The notes: generated by a model from the sequence alone, not told the origin. 64,000 nt of DNA from Taibaiella koreensis (GCF_003545715.1 NZ_QVNU01000003.1:186001-250000), one strand, 5' to 3'; shown: positions 51,526 through 60,978, numbered from the stretch's first letter. Made by a program: numbers and translations.

Positions 51526-52212
51526 ATGAAGTTTTGGGAGCTGATAGCTGCATTCAGAAATGAAACGGACAATTTGAAATCTGTATTACAACAACAGCGT
51601 TGGCGAAAATACCAGATCTGTTATTGTAACCTGGAAGCGATACAAGCCATGCAGGATAAAAGGATTTTGGACGAAGATATCCCGTTCCAATTGGCAAAAG
51701 AAGTTTGTGAGTTGAGCGAGTTGACATTTTTTCTCTATTATAGAGAAGAGCCTCATCGGCTGTCAAAAAATAAGTTGGATACAGATCAGCCATTTGAGCA
51801 GCTTTCTCCTTATGATATCCTGGTCCGGTTTGGTGGCGCATTCATCGCGAGAACGATAGAGAATGGTGTTTCGGAAGTGATGCCTGGAGTGATTGGTAAC
51901 GATATAGAGGTGCTTGCTGTTTATAAGCTGACCAATATCGGCATGATGGCTTTTTTACGAATGGACAATGGTTTTCTTAAAAAAGGCGATCAGATTGGCT
52001 CTTTGGATAATCTGCGACAATGGACCGTGCTTGAAGAGCCATTTATACTGGTTGACCCCTATGAAGCAAAGGAGAAAAGAGAACGGCAAAAAGAGCAAGG
52101 CATCAGGCTCTATAAAATTTTGCCCATGAATGGAAGCGGCAAGCCCCAAGAGACTGAAATATTAAAGTTATATCGCACCATTCAACTTGCAAACCCTGGC
52201 TCGGTATTTTGA
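51526..52212 (+). CDS. Unknown cytoplasmic protein in AT-rich islet
   Basis: 228 residues, not recognised. It starts MKFWELIAAFRNETDNLKSVL, has no signal or membrane segment, and is rich in charged residues. A beta-rich middle (YDILVRFGGAFIARTIENGV) is followed by a helical end. Base composition is visibly more AT-rich than neighbouring genes, most strongly toward the 3' end. It overlaps the reading frame of the next gene region by a few bases, so the two form a unit next to tmRNA. Confidence 0.65.
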   Translation: MKFWELIAAFRNETDNLKSVLQQQRWRKYQICYCNLEAIQAMQDKRILDEDIPFQLAKEVCELSELTFFLYYREEPHRLSKNKLDTDQPFEQLSPYDILVRFGGAFIARTIENGVSEVMPGVIGNDIEVLAVYKLTNIGMMAFLRMDNGFLKKGDQIGSLDNLRQWTVLEEPFILVDPYEAKEKRERQKEQGIRLYKILPMNGSGKPQETEILKLYRTIQLANPGSVF

Positions 52213-52229
52213 ATCATAATATAAAATAT

Positions 52230-52763
52230 ATGAAAACATTTGAAATATGGTCTCTTGCAATTCAAATCGTCGGAATTTTGGCCGTTGTGGTCACAATTCT
52301 ATATGCGAGTAAGCAAATAAGGATCAATAAAAATATTCATAAGGAGACACTGGAGTGGAATAGAAAAACGGTAACCGAAAATGAGTTGAACAACAGGCAT
52401 GATAAAGAAATAAGATCTTTTTTGACAAAGAAATTTCAAGCTTATGTCGAAAAGGGAATTTGCAAAATCCCCCTCGTCAAAATTCAGGATGCCATTAGGG
52501 ATGAGATAGACATTCAGTTGCAAATCCATTCATACTTAAATAGATATGAAAGAATCTCCAGAGGCATTAAAAACGGACTTTATGATAGAGCAATGATTAT
52601 TAGCGCAATGAAATACGTAATTGTAAAGGTATATTTTAATTATGAGGATTACATCGAGTATAGAAGAACTATAGCAAATAAGAACTCCTGGAAGCATTTT
52701 GAATCGCTTGCCAAGGAATTGAATAATGAATATAAAATACATACTGATCCATCAGAAGAATGA
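52230..52763 (+). CDS. Membrane-anchored DUF4760-like protein in AT-rich islet
   Basis: 177 residues from the ATG at 52230. One N-terminal transmembrane helix (IWSLAIQIVGILAVVVTILY), then a helical cytoplasmic part starting KQIRINKNIHKETLEWNRK, like DUF4760-type proteins often found beside phage-defence or mobile genes. Strongly AT-rich compared with the rest of the window, which suggests transfer. Function unknown. Confidence 0.6.
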   Translation: MKTFEIWSLAIQIVGILAVVVTILYASKQIRINKNIHKETLEWNRKTVTENELNNRHDKEIRSFLTKKFQAYVEKGICKIPLVKIQDAIRDEIDIQLQIHSYLNRYERISRGIKNGLYDRAMIISAMKYVIVKVYFNYEDYIEYRRTIANKNSWKHFESLAKELNNEYKIHTDPSEE

Positions 52764-52830
52764 CCTGTTCTTTTGATAAGGTATGGTGACCTGTTATGCT
52801 CTATTCGAATTATTGCCGATTTTCATTAAA

Positions 52831-52865
52831 CGAATAAAACCTGCTCCGAGAGCAGGTTTTATTCG
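52831..52865. terminator. Bidirectional terminator between AT-rich islet and tmRNA
   Basis: Perfect 16-bp inverted repeat CGAATAAAACCTGCTC and its complement around CGA. T-rich arms on both strands let it serve the plus-strand islet and the minus-strand tmRNA. Confidence 0.85.
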
Positions 52866-52869
52866 TTTG

Positions 52870-53240
52870 TGGAGCCGGCGGGAATCGAACCCGCGTCCAA
52901 ACACCGGTTGAAAAAGTCTTCTACATGCTTATTCCGTTATTATTTGTCGGCGATGATCAGGAAGCGGACAAACCAAATCATTACTTAGCTGGATGGTCTT
53001 AAGTTGCAGGCACAGCCTTCTGCAACAGCAATCTGCTTTCTTTTTGAGTCGGCGGCGGGGCTAGGTAGCAGACAAACCTGCCCGGGCGGCCCTAATGACT
53101 ATCTAATTACTAATTAGGCAGCCATGGCATACTGAGTATTGCCATTTGAAGTTTGAGTATTCAGATTAAAGCGCTAATTACACAACGCGCTGCATGCTTA
53201 CACCCTCCCCGCCATGGTGCTGTCAAAACCGGGCGGCCCC
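52870..53240 (-). ncRNA. ssrA: Transfer-messenger RNA
   Basis: About 371 nt. Acceptor ends GGGGCCG (5') and CGGCTCC-A (3') pair over 7 bp, and the T-arm GCGGGTTCGATTCCCGC is canonical. The tag frame ends ...NTQYAMAA followed by TAA, near + strand 53111-53150; the C-terminal YAMAA fits Bacteroidota tags. The alanyl identity base pair region and CCA are not encoded. Pseudoknot-rich GC blocks follow the tag. Its role is trans-translation rescue of stalled ribosomes, complementary to RF-H in the repair island. Confidence 0.95.
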
Positions 53241-53283
53241 GTCTGGGATTGAGAAACGTATAAGGTTTTCAAAGAACCGTCTG

Positions 53284-53291
53284 CAAAGATA
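53284..53291 (-). promoter_or_regulatory. -10 box of ssrA
   Basis: Minus-strand TATCTTTG, an exact TAnnTTTG, about 45 bp upstream of the mature 5' end. This implies a short precursor trimmed by RNase P. The -33 box is not clear. Confidence 0.5.
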
Positions 53292-53347
53292 CGAAAAAGA
53301 CGGATCAAAACGGAAGCGTACAGGATTCCGTGATATTGCCTGTTTAT

Positions 53348-53382
53348 AAAAAGATCATCCGCAGTATTCATTGCGGATGATC
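53348..53382 (-). terminator. Terminator after the T9SS adhesin
   Basis: Stem GATCATCCGC/GCGGATGATC with a ten-base loop and five T on the minus strand, 55 bp after the stop codon. Confidence 0.8.
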
Positions 53383-53436
53383 CCGGGAAGAAATATACCT
53401 TTTTAGTGCAGGTGACCCACCTGTTACATTCTCCTT

Positions 53437-56400
53437 TTACTGTTTGGTTACCTTAATCTGCCATTGCTGCCCTTTCCTGTTCTCAAAACGGAACCAGTAC
53501 ATGCCCTGGGCCAGCGGGGACAGGTCCACCTGGTACACGCCGTTGCGCGCTACTTCCTCGCGCCGTACCCGGTGTCCCAGCGCATCGTATATGCTTAGCG
53601 CATCACCGGCTGCCAGGCCTTCAATGTTCACCGTTCTATTGGCCGGATTGGGATAGAGCTTGAAGTTATCAGGAATACCGGGATTGCCGATACCGCTGGT
53701 GCCCACGCTCACTTTAATGGTATTGCTCCATACCGTATCCGGATCGGCGCAGGGTGAGAAGCTTCGCAGCAATGCCTGTATACGACTGGCGCTGTTGAAG
53801 TCGGTGCCGGCAACGGCAGTCCAGGAAGGGCCTGCGGCTGTAGCGACGTAGACGCCGTTCTTATACCAGGTTACCTGTGCGCCGGGACTGCCCTCGGTTA
53901 CAGAGGCATTAAAGGTCACCGGCTGGCCGTTTACAGCGCTGGCAGGCGAGCTCGAAATGCTGATCGCCGGATGGGTAACGGTAGTTACCGACATGGGTAC
54001 CATATTGCTGATCACTTTGGCCGGCGTTACACAAAGCGCGCTGCTGGTCATCTCGCAGGTTACAACATCATTATCGGCAGGTGTATAAGTAAAGCTGGTG
54101 CTATTGCTGCCATTGATCACATTGTTCACCTTCCATTGATAAAAGGGCGCCGTACCGCCGCCGCCGGGCGTTGCCAGAAAGTGCACTGGTATGTCGGAGC
54201 ACACATTGTTTTCCGGCACATAGATATTCAGCGTTGCCGTTACCGAAGGCGTTACCTGCATGATAAGCATGTTGCTGACGATGCCATTGGCCGATACGCA
54301 GGGATAATTGCTGGTCAGCACGCACCGCACCGTATCGGCGGCGGCAGGCACATAGGTAAAGGTATTGCCGGTGCCGGTTGTCGGATTGCCATTTACCTGC
54401 CACCCGTAAGCGGGCAAGGTCCCTCCGTTTGTGGTGGTAGCGGTATAGGTTACCGTAGTGCCCGAGCAGAGCAGCGCCGGGGCGTTGCTGCTGATATTGA
54501 TCGTGGGTGTAAGCACGGGTGTGGAAGTCACCGCTTTAGTAGCTGGTGTAACCGACGAACCGCAGGTATTTGCGGGTGATACTGTGATGCCGCCATTGCT
54601 GCTGCCCACCGTTACTGTTATGGAATTAGTGGTCGATGTTCCGGTCCAGCCGGCCGGAAGGGTCCAGGAATAGCTGGTGGCGCCTGTTGCCGTCGGTATG
54701 GAATAAGTCTGTGTGCTGCCGGCGCAGGGAGCATCGGGCCCGGTAATAGCGCCGGGATTGGCCGGCACTGGTGTTACGGTTACGGTAGCGGTGGTATTGC
54801 TGCCGGTGCAGCCATTGGCGCTGGCCTTTATAGTATAGGTCGCAGTACCGTTGGCATTGGTGGTGGCAGTAAGGTTCTGAGCAATAGTAGCGCCGCTGCC
54901 TGCCGTCGCCCCGGTTACATTGGTCTGGCTTATCGTCCAGCTAAAGGTGGCGCCGCTCACCGGCGAGCTGAGCGCCAGGCTGGTTGCGGCCCCGCTGCAC
55001 AAGCTCTGTGATGCTGGCGTAACTGTTGTTGCCGGCAAAGGCCTTACGGTCACGGTATCCCTTATAGTAGTGCCGCAGCCGCTGGCAGTAGCTGTGATGG
55101 CATAAATAGCCTGGCCTATAGCCGCTCCGGTAGTGGTCAACGTTTGGGCAATGGTGCCGCCGCTGCCGGCACTCGCACCGCTCACGCCGGTCTGGGTTAC
55201 GGTCCAGGCAAGGCTGGCGCCGGTGGTAGTAGACGACGCTGTAATGGCAGTACCGCTGCCGCTGCAGATCGACTGCGGCATGGGGCTTGCGCTTACATTG
55301 GGATTTGGGGTTACGGTAAGGTTCAGCGTGGTGGTGCTATCGCAGCCGGTCACCAGCGAAGCCCTGGTATAAGTGGCCACGGCGGTGCCGCCGGCCGCTA
55401 CCGGCAACCCGTTCCAGGTATAAGGCAGCTGACTTTGGCAAATAGTCAGGTTCTGTGTGGCGGTCAGCAAGGGGTTAACGGTAAGGTTCAAGGTGGTGAT
55501 GCTGTCGCAACCGGCTACATTAAGGCTGGTATCCTTGGCCACGGCAGTACCGCCTGCTGTAAGTGTTTTGCCATTCCAGGTATAAGGCAGCAGGTTGGCG
55601 CAGATGGTTATGTTCTGGGTCGCGGTTACCACGGCATTGATGCTCAGGTTCAGGGTAGTGGTGCTGTCGCAGCCGGTTACCAGCGAAGGTCTTGTATAGG
55701 TGGCCACAGCTGTACCGCCTGCCGCAATGCTTTGGCTGTTCCAGGTATAAGGCAATTGATTGGCACATATGGTCAAATCCTGCGTTGCGTTAATGAGCGG
55801 ATTGGCCGTCACCGTCACCGGGTCGGAAGTGTCGCGACAGCCGGTGCTGTTGCTGCGTAGCACAACGGTATAATTACCTATAGCACCTGCATTATAAGAC
55901 GCGGCGGTGGCCGGGGGCACGATGTTGGCGCCGTTCCGCTGCCATTGATAAGTGAACGCACCGCTGTTGGCATTTAGCGTTACCGTTCCTCCGGGGCAGA
56001 AGGCGGTAGGGCCAGAGGAGATCGTTGCTACAGGCGGTGGAATAATGGTGAGCGTAGCCGGGTTGGAATTGCTGGCGGTACAGCCCGTGAAATAATTCAC
56101 TACACAACGGTAACTATAACCGTCATAGCTTGAGGGTGCAGCGGTGAGTGTTAGTGTTGCAGTTGTTGCACCGCCATAGATCGTGTTGTTGGTGATATTG
56201 GTATAACCCGATCCGGTATTGACCTGCCATTGGTACAGGGTGCCATTGCCCGAAACAACGCGGAAGCTGGTATCGCTACCCGGGCAGATCGCTGCATTGA
56301 CAGGTTGGGTGGAAAAGGTTACGGTCTGACAAGGCGTAAACTCGTCGGCGCCTTTATCGGGTGTGGTTACACTGCGGCTCTGGCCGTCGATATCGGTTGT

Positions 56401-58059
56401 GATACCGCTTACCGGGCTGCCATTGTTGCTAATGCCCGGGTTGGCCGGGCTCAGATGCAGGTCGTTGGGCCCCAGGAATACCGGCTGCACCACGGTCGAG
56501 CTGGCATTGCCGCCCAGGCTGGTCTGCAACTGTGCCAGCGTATTGGTAATCGATGCATTGGTGCCTGTGCTGCTGAGATTGGTGCTGGTGCTGTAGTAGT
56601 TGTTATAATTGATGGCACCAAATACGCCGGAGCCCGTAGTAGCAAGATTGGACAGTGCCAGACGGCTGTTGGCATTACCCACGGTCTGCAGGTTGGTGAG
56701 AATGTTGTTCCGCAGATTGATGGTGCCCGATGAGTTCACATTGGCCGTGATCAGCAGGCAGGAAGCCCGGTGGCCGCCCGTGGACGTCTGGTCCGTATTC
56801 AGTACCACAGTATTGAAATCGATATCGATACCACCGCCGCCATCGACAACGATGCCATTACCATTATCGGCCGACGTATAATCGGTGTAACCATAACCGG
56901 CTACATCCCATACGAAGTTGTTGTTTATCTTCATATCAGACGAATTGATGGTAGTCGCCATCAACATGCCGGCAGCGCCGTAGCCTGCAGTGTTGGTGTT
57001 TTTGATGTTGCTCACCTTATTGGCTTTCACAACCACACCCGACATGGCGCTGTAAAGGAACATGCCCATTGTGGTGCCGCTACCCGATGAGCTCAGATTG
57101 CTGACGATATTGTCGTTTACGGTAATATTGGAGCTGGTTATCCCGGTCGATACATTGATGCCGATCGGAGCAAAGGTGCTGGTGCCCGAATAGCGCAGTC
57201 CGGAGACGGTATTGCCCGATATCGTCGTATTGGTGGTTGCTGTGGCTATCCAGATGGCACGGTCGAACTCCGGACTGGCGGTTTCGAAATTTCCTACCGA
57301 ATTATTGCTGATAGTGAGGCCGGTGAGCCCTTGGCCGTAAATACCCACAAGCCGTATGGCATCGGTGCCCGTGGCATCCAGGCTATTTTCGGTAACCAGC
57401 GTATTATTACCATTGCCCGTAGCCACCACAGCATAAAGGTAGAGGCCGATATAGGCCTTCCGGATATCATTGTTGCGGAACGTAATATTGTTGAAGTAGC
57501 CCGGAACGCCTACTGTGCCGGCATCGCCGACCAATACAGCAGTGCTGCTATTCGTACCATTGATCAGTATAGTGTTCTTTACCGTTACATTGGATATGGG
57601 TGTGATACCCACCGAGCCCACCAGCATAACATTGCTCGCTGTGCCGTTGGTATTGGTGATGGTAAGATTGCGGGAGGTGCTGCCATTGTTGGAACCGTCG
57701 ATGGTAAGGTTGCTGGACCCGTTGCATCTTACCACGGGGCCGGAACCGATGTTCCCGCTCACAGTAGGCGATGCGCCGGTTCCGGGCTTCACGGTTACCG
57801 AGGCATAGTTGGCGCTGCCGCTGCCGCTGGCATTGAGGCTTGCCATTGCGGTTTCGGTGGTGTTGCCGGTGATCAGGATGGTCACCGCGCCGCGATGCGT
57901 ACCGGCATTGACTGCATCAAAAGCACTTTTTAAAGTAGTGTAGCTGGTTGGACCCATAGTACCGGCGGTTGCCGTTACGCTAACCTGGGCCTGCGTGGTG
58001 TGGATGATAAGGAACAGCCCCGATAAGACGAGGAGGAGCCTGAAGTACAGATGCTGCAT
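53437..58059 (-). CDS. Giant T9SS-exported beta-helix and Ig/PKD-like adhesin
   Basis: 1,540 residues from the ATG at 58059. Signal peptide ends TTQAQ. Residues 30-600 are a right-handed parallel beta-helix rich in NNTISGNTVSGL-type turns, with N and T dominant. Residue ~600 onward holds Ig/PKD-like modules, including three near-identical 58-residue units beginning around ATQ-L-TICANQLPYTWN and ending TGCDSTTTLNL (DNA 55310-55800). The C-terminus FKLYPNPANRTVNIEG, YDALGHRV and GMYWFRF is a type A T9SS sorting domain, so it is surface-anchored or released by T9SS. Adhesion or polysaccharide contact is inferred. Confidence 0.9.
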   Translation of the reverse strand: MQHLYFRLLLVLSGLFLIIHTTQAQVSVTATAGTMGPTSYTTLKSAFDAVNAGTHRGAVTILITGNTTETAMASLNASGSGSANYASVTVKPGTGASPTVSGNIGSGPVVRCNGSSNLTIDGSNNGSTSRNLTITNTNGTASNVMLVGSVGITPISNVTVKNTILINGTNSSTAVLVGDAGTVGVPGYFNNITFRNNDIRKAYIGLYLYAVVATGNGNNTLVTENSLDATGTDAIRLVGIYGQGLTGLTISNNSVGNFETASPEFDRAIWIATATTNTTISGNTVSGLRYSGTSTFAPIGINVSTGITSSNITVNDNIVSNLSSSGSGTTMGMFLYSAMSGVVVKANKVSNIKNTNTAGYGAAGMLMATTINSSDMKINNNFVWDVAGYGYTDYTSADNGNGIVVDGGGGIDIDFNTVVLNTDQTSTGGHRASCLLITANVNSSGTINLRNNILTNLQTVGNANSRLALSNLATTGSGVFGAINYNNYYSTSTNLSSTGTNASITNTLAQLQTSLGGNASSTVVQPVFLGPNDLHLSPANPGISNNGSPVSGITTDIDGQSRSVTTPDKGADEFTPCQTVTFSTQPVNAAICPGSDTSFRVVSGNGTLYQWQVNTGSGYTNITNNTIYGGATTATLTLTAAPSSYDGYSYRCVVNYFTGCTASNSNPATLTIIPPPVATISSGPTAFCPGGTVTLNANSGAFTYQWQRNGANIVPPATAASYNAGAIGNYTVVLRSNSTGCRDTSDPVTVTANPLINATQDLTICANQLPYTWNSQSIAAGGTAVATYTRPSLVTGCDSTTTLNLSINAVVTATQNITICANLLPYTWNGKTLTAGGTAVAKDTSLNVAGCDSITTLNLTVNPLLTATQNLTICQSQLPYTWNGLPVAAGGTAVATYTRASLVTGCDSTTTLNLTVTPNPNVSASPMPQSICSGSGTAITASSTTTGASLAWTVTQTGVSGASAGSGGTIAQTLTTTGAAIGQAIYAITATASGCGTTIRDTVTVRPLPATTVTPASQSLCSGAATSLALSSPVSGATFSWTISQTNVTGATAGSGATIAQNLTATTNANGTATYTIKASANGCTGSNTTATVTVTPVPANPGAITGPDAPCAGSTQTYSIPTATGATSYSWTLPAGWTGTSTTNSITVTVGSSNGGITVSPANTCGSSVTPATKAVTSTPVLTPTINISSNAPALLCSGTTVTYTATTTNGGTLPAYGWQVNGNPTTGTGNTFTYVPAAADTVRCVLTSNYPCVSANGIVSNMLIMQVTPSVTATLNIYVPENNVCSDIPVHFLATPGGGGTAPFYQWKVNNVINGSNSTSFTYTPADNDVVTCEMTSSALCVTPAKVISNMVPMSVTTVTHPAISISSSPASAVNGQPVTFNASVTEGSPGAQVTWYKNGVYVATAAGPSWTAVAGTDFNSASRIQALLRSFSPCADPDTVWSNTIKVSVGTSGIGNPGIPDNFKLYPNPANRTVNIEGLAAGDALSIYDALGHRVRREEVARNGVYQVDLSPLAQGMYWFRFENRKGQQWQIKVTKQ

Positions 58060-58273
58060 AAGCAATGGTTTTATTTTCGGTTAAGGTGGGTTGGGAACCC
58101 ATATATTTGGTTTTTATTGAAAATGCTTTAACATTTCCTGTTAAAGATATTCTTAATTTTTAAAAATATATACATATTCAGGTTATTTCCTGCCGAAAAC
58201 GGGTAGAAATACGTATAAATAGGTTTAACAAAATAATACTTAACTTTAAGCAGATATTTCTAAGCTAAAGCTA

Positions 58274-58711
58274 ATGGATAAGGAAATTGTCAAGCACTAT
58301 TCCAATGGAACGCTTACTGTGGTATGGCAACCAGGGCGCTGCGTCCACTCTACGGTGTGCTGGAAGCAGGCAACGGGCTTGCCCGAGGTCTTCAACCCCA
58401 AGGAAAAGCCATGGATTAAAATAGAAGGGGCAGATTCTGACCGTATAGCAGCCCAGGTGGCTAAATGCCCAAGCGGCGCGCTGAGTTCCTTTTATAATGA
58501 AGAAGGACCTGGGGCGGTAACGGTATCACAGGAAACAAAAATAGAGGTCTCACCCAACGGTCCTTTGCTGGTTTATGGCAACATTACGGTGAAAGATAAG
58601 GAGGGCAACGAATCGCGCCGGACCAAGGTTACAGCGTTCTGTCGTTGCGGACAATCACAAAACAAGCCTTATTGCGACGGTAGTCATATCCCCTCGGGTT
58701 TTGAAGGTTAA
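58274..58711 (+). CDS. YjdI-type ferredoxin-like plus CDGSH iron-sulfur protein
   Basis: 145 residues in two parts. The N-terminal domain carries cysteines in GRCVHSTVCWKQ and VAKCPSGAL (YjdI, mono-cluster binding). The C-terminal CDGSH domain has CRCGQSQNKPYCDGSH, the three-Cys one-His ligand set of a redox-active 2Fe-2S cluster. Cytosolic electron-transfer or Fe-S/redox sensing role. A -10-like TAACTTTA lies at 58241-58248. Confidence 0.92.
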   Translation: MDKEIVKHYSNGTLTVVWQPGRCVHSTVCWKQATGLPEVFNPKEKPWIKIEGADSDRIAAQVAKCPSGALSSFYNEEGPGAVTVSQETKIEVSPNGPLLVYGNITVKDKEGNESRRTKVTAFCRCGQSQNKPYCDGSHIPSGFEG

Positions 58712-58730
58712 ATTCTTCGCTATAAATAGC

Positions 58731-58764
58731 AAAGGCCCGCAAATCCGTTTGCGGGCCTTTTTTT
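58731..58764 (+). terminator. Terminator after CDGSH gene
   Basis: Stem AAAGGCCCGCAAA/TTTGCGGGCCTTT with a TCCG loop followed by four more T. Confidence 0.9.
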
Positions 58765-58857
58765 CAAACACATAAGCTGTTTATCTGGCGGTGTCCATTG
58801 CCTGATTTTTTTTGCAGGAAGAGCAGCCAATAGGCAGCCCCTTAATGCCAAACGGAA

Positions 58858-58956
58858 TTAATCCCGGCTCCTGAAGCGAAGCAGCTTATCGCCCATTACA
58901 CCCGCGCCTACAAAAACCAGCAGCGTGGCGGCGCTTAATATCGTCATAACAATCAT
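58858..58956 (-). CDS. 32-residue membrane peptide at the end of the haem operon
   Basis: ATG at 58956, 12 bp after the hmuS stop; TAA at 58858. The peptide starts MIVMTILSAATLLVFVGAGV, one transmembrane helix, and ends in a basic cytoplasmic tail (DKLLRFRSRD). Position, hydrophobic profile and lack of competing ORF support a real small protein, perhaps stabilising the transporter or a terminal oxidase-like complex. Too short for homology to settle. Confidence 0.55.
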   Translation of the reverse strand: MIVMTILSAATLLVFVGAGVMGDKLLRFRSRD

Positions 58957-58968
58957 CTTGCTTATTTT

Positions 58969-59997
58969 TTAGAATTGAGTAAGGTCTTGTACCAGCTGGC
59001 GCCATTCGGTCAGCTCGGGAATACCCGGCTTACGCTTGCCAAAGAACTGAACGATCATTTCGCCGCGCTGATCATATACTTCAATCGAAGTGATCATACC
59101 GTCAACAGAGGGTTTTCTTACCGCGTAAATGTGTGCTATGGCCGTTTCGCGCAGGTGCAGGTTAAAGTCGGGATCCATAACGTTGTACCAGGGACCGGCT
59201 TCCATCACTTTCTTTACTTCACCGGTATGGATTTGGATACAGCCGCGGTTGCCTACGAATACCATGATGGGTACATTCCTTTCCGATGCCGCGGTCAGCA
59301 TTTTACGTGCCGTATCATTGTCCACAGCCTTTACGTATTCTTCGGGGGCCAGGCGCATAGCTTGCAGGCGGCTTACACCGTGCTTGCCCAGCAGGCCAAA
59401 GAATTCATGCGTGTCTTTAATGCCTTTCCAGGCTTCCTGGAAGGCCGGTACGTCAATCTCACTATCGGCCTTTTCGGGGGCGGAAGCAGGGTAGGGAACC
59501 AGGTCAAGCACCACATCCTGGTCAGCCGCTTTGTATTTAGCCGCCAGTGCATGGTACGCGTCCATATCGGTATCGGCGGTACAATAGATCTTATGAATGG
59601 CCTCGCCGCTCTTATCGAAGAACTGGAAGCTGAAGCGGTCATTTTCCGCAACGGCAAAACCGCTGGCCCAATGCATCATAAAAAGACGCAGATCGATATC
59701 TTCGTTAAGGGCCGTACCTACGGGACCCTGGAAAGTAATATTGTTGTACACACCCTTGCGCTCGTGTACGGCATCGTCGTTACGGGTAAGCGCCATCACT
59801 TTGCCCAGGGCAGCCACTTCCACCAGGAATGCCTTCCAGTCGCCTTCCAGTCGCGTTACGGAGCTCCCGATACCGGTAGCCAGCAGTTCCGCTTCGCTTG
59901 CACCCAGCTGCTTTGCCGCATCGCGTATCCGCAGTTTGGGATTTTCGGTCTTAAGCTGTTCCCATTGTTCTTTCAGAGAAATTGTTGCTGTACTCAT
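58969..59997 (-). CDS. hmuS: Haemin-degrading/haem-handling factor HmuS (HemS/ChuS family)
   Basis: 342 residues, the usual HemS/ChuS length, formed by two repeats of the same domain. The N-terminal helix has LKTENPKLRIRDAAKQLG, and each half contains a MALTRN- or NRGCIQ-type strand region (ALTRNDDAVHERKG; VGNRGCIQIHTGEV). It carries and may break down haem in the cytoplasm. It is separated from hmuV by 165 bp of simple repeats. Confidence 0.93.
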   Translation of the reverse strand: MSTATISLKEQWEQLKTENPKLRIRDAAKQLGASEAELLATGIGSSVTRLEGDWKAFLVEVAALGKVMALTRNDDAVHERKGVYNNITFQGPVGTALNEDIDLRLFMMHWASGFAVAENDRFSFQFFDKSGEAIHKIYCTADTDMDAYHALAAKYKAADQDVVLDLVPYPASAPEKADSEIDVPAFQEAWKGIKDTHEFFGLLGKHGVSRLQAMRLAPEEYVKAVDNDTARKMLTAASERNVPIMVFVGNRGCIQIHTGEVKKVMEAGPWYNVMDPDFNLHLRETAIAHIYAVRKPSVDGMITSIEVYDQRGEMIVQFFGKRKPGIPELTEWRQLVQDLTQF

Positions 59998-60000
59998 TAT

Positions 60001-60160
60001 TCAGAATATTAGATGTTGTGTATTAGGTATTATGTATTAGGTATTACGTATTGAATGTGCATATTTGATATCTGGTTCCTGGTTCTTGGCTCTTAATACT
60101 TGATACTTGGTTCTTGATACTTGACTCTTAATACTTGATACTTGATACTTGATACTTGAT
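60001..60160. repeat. Degenerate simple-sequence array between hmuV and hmuS
   Basis: The interval is built from variants of TACTTGA/TTGATACT and TATTAGGTAT, with perfect short runs near 60120-60158. It looks like slippage-born low-complexity DNA. No promoter for hmuS is obvious in it, and the array may vary in length between strains. Confidence 0.75.
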
Positions 60161-60162
60161 CC

Positions 60163-60972
60163 CTACCATTGCAGCTGCTGGTATTGCTGATGTACGGGAC
60201 ATACCGTTATAAATGAATGCGGATAATCTTCAGCCTGGTGCAGTGCCGCTTTTACACCAAAGGTTTCATAAATATGCTTGGTGTCCAGTGCTTCTTCCTT
60301 TGGCGCAAAACATACGGTGCGACCCTGTTTCAACAGCAATACATCGTCGGCGTATTGCATAGCGAGGTTAAGATCGTGCAATACCGCAATCACGGTAAAA
60401 TGTGCCTGTGTCAACCCTTTTACCAGGGATAGCAGCTGGTGCTGGTACTGGATATCGAGCGCGCTTACCGGCTCGTCCAGCAATACCAACTTCTGGTCCG
60501 AAGGTGTGTCCCAAACCTGGGCCAGTACCCTCGCCAGTTGTACCCGCTGTTGCTCGCCGCCCGAAAGCGTCAGGTAATTGCGGTTAAGAAAATGCTCGAC
60601 ACCGGCATAGGCAGCCACCTTGGCGATCACATTATGGCATTGCTCCGTCAGCTTGCTCCGAAAATGCGGGTAACGGCCCATAGCAATGATGTCAAACGCG
60701 GTGAAGGGAAGCTGTACACTGTATTGCTGCCGCAGCACTGATCGTGTCCTGGCTAGTTCACGCTGATCCCAGTCCCTCATCGCTTTACCCTGCCATGTAA
60801 TACGGCCGGCAGAAGGCTGCAGCGTACCGCTGATCAGTTTCAGCAATGTAGACTTACCCGCGCCGTTGCTCCCCATGAGCGCCGTAAGCGCGCCGGGCCT
60901 GATGGCGGCAGTAACCTCCGTCAGCAGGGCTTTGCCCTGAACCTCGTACGATATGTCGTTTACCTGCAGCAT
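60163..60972 (-). CDS. hmuV: Haem ABC transporter ATP-binding protein HmuV
   Basis: 269 residues. Walker A GSNGAGKST, signature LSGGEQQRVQLARVLAQV, Walker B KLVLLDEPVSALD and the switch histidine in AVLHDLNLA. FecE/HmuV type importer ATPase. Starts 6 bp after hmuU stops. Confidence 0.95.
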   Translation of the reverse strand: MLQVNDISYEVQGKALLTEVTAAIRPGALTALMGSNGAGKSTLLKLISGTLQPSAGRITWQGKAMRDWDQRELARTRSVLRQQYSVQLPFTAFDIIAMGRYPHFRSKLTEQCHNVIAKVAAYAGVEHFLNRNYLTLSGGEQQRVQLARVLAQVWDTPSDQKLVLLDEPVSALDIQYQHQLLSLVKGLTQAHFTVIAVLHDLNLAMQYADDVLLLKQGRTVCFAPKEEALDTKHIYETFGVKAALHQAEDYPHSFITVCPVHQQYQQLQW

Positions 60973-60978
60973 CTTTTT

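Noticed and set aside
53971-57933. Long plus-strand ORFs opposite the T9SS adhesin
   Set aside because: They are mirror frames of the repetitive, codon-biased adhesin gene, with no recognisable domains or start contexts.
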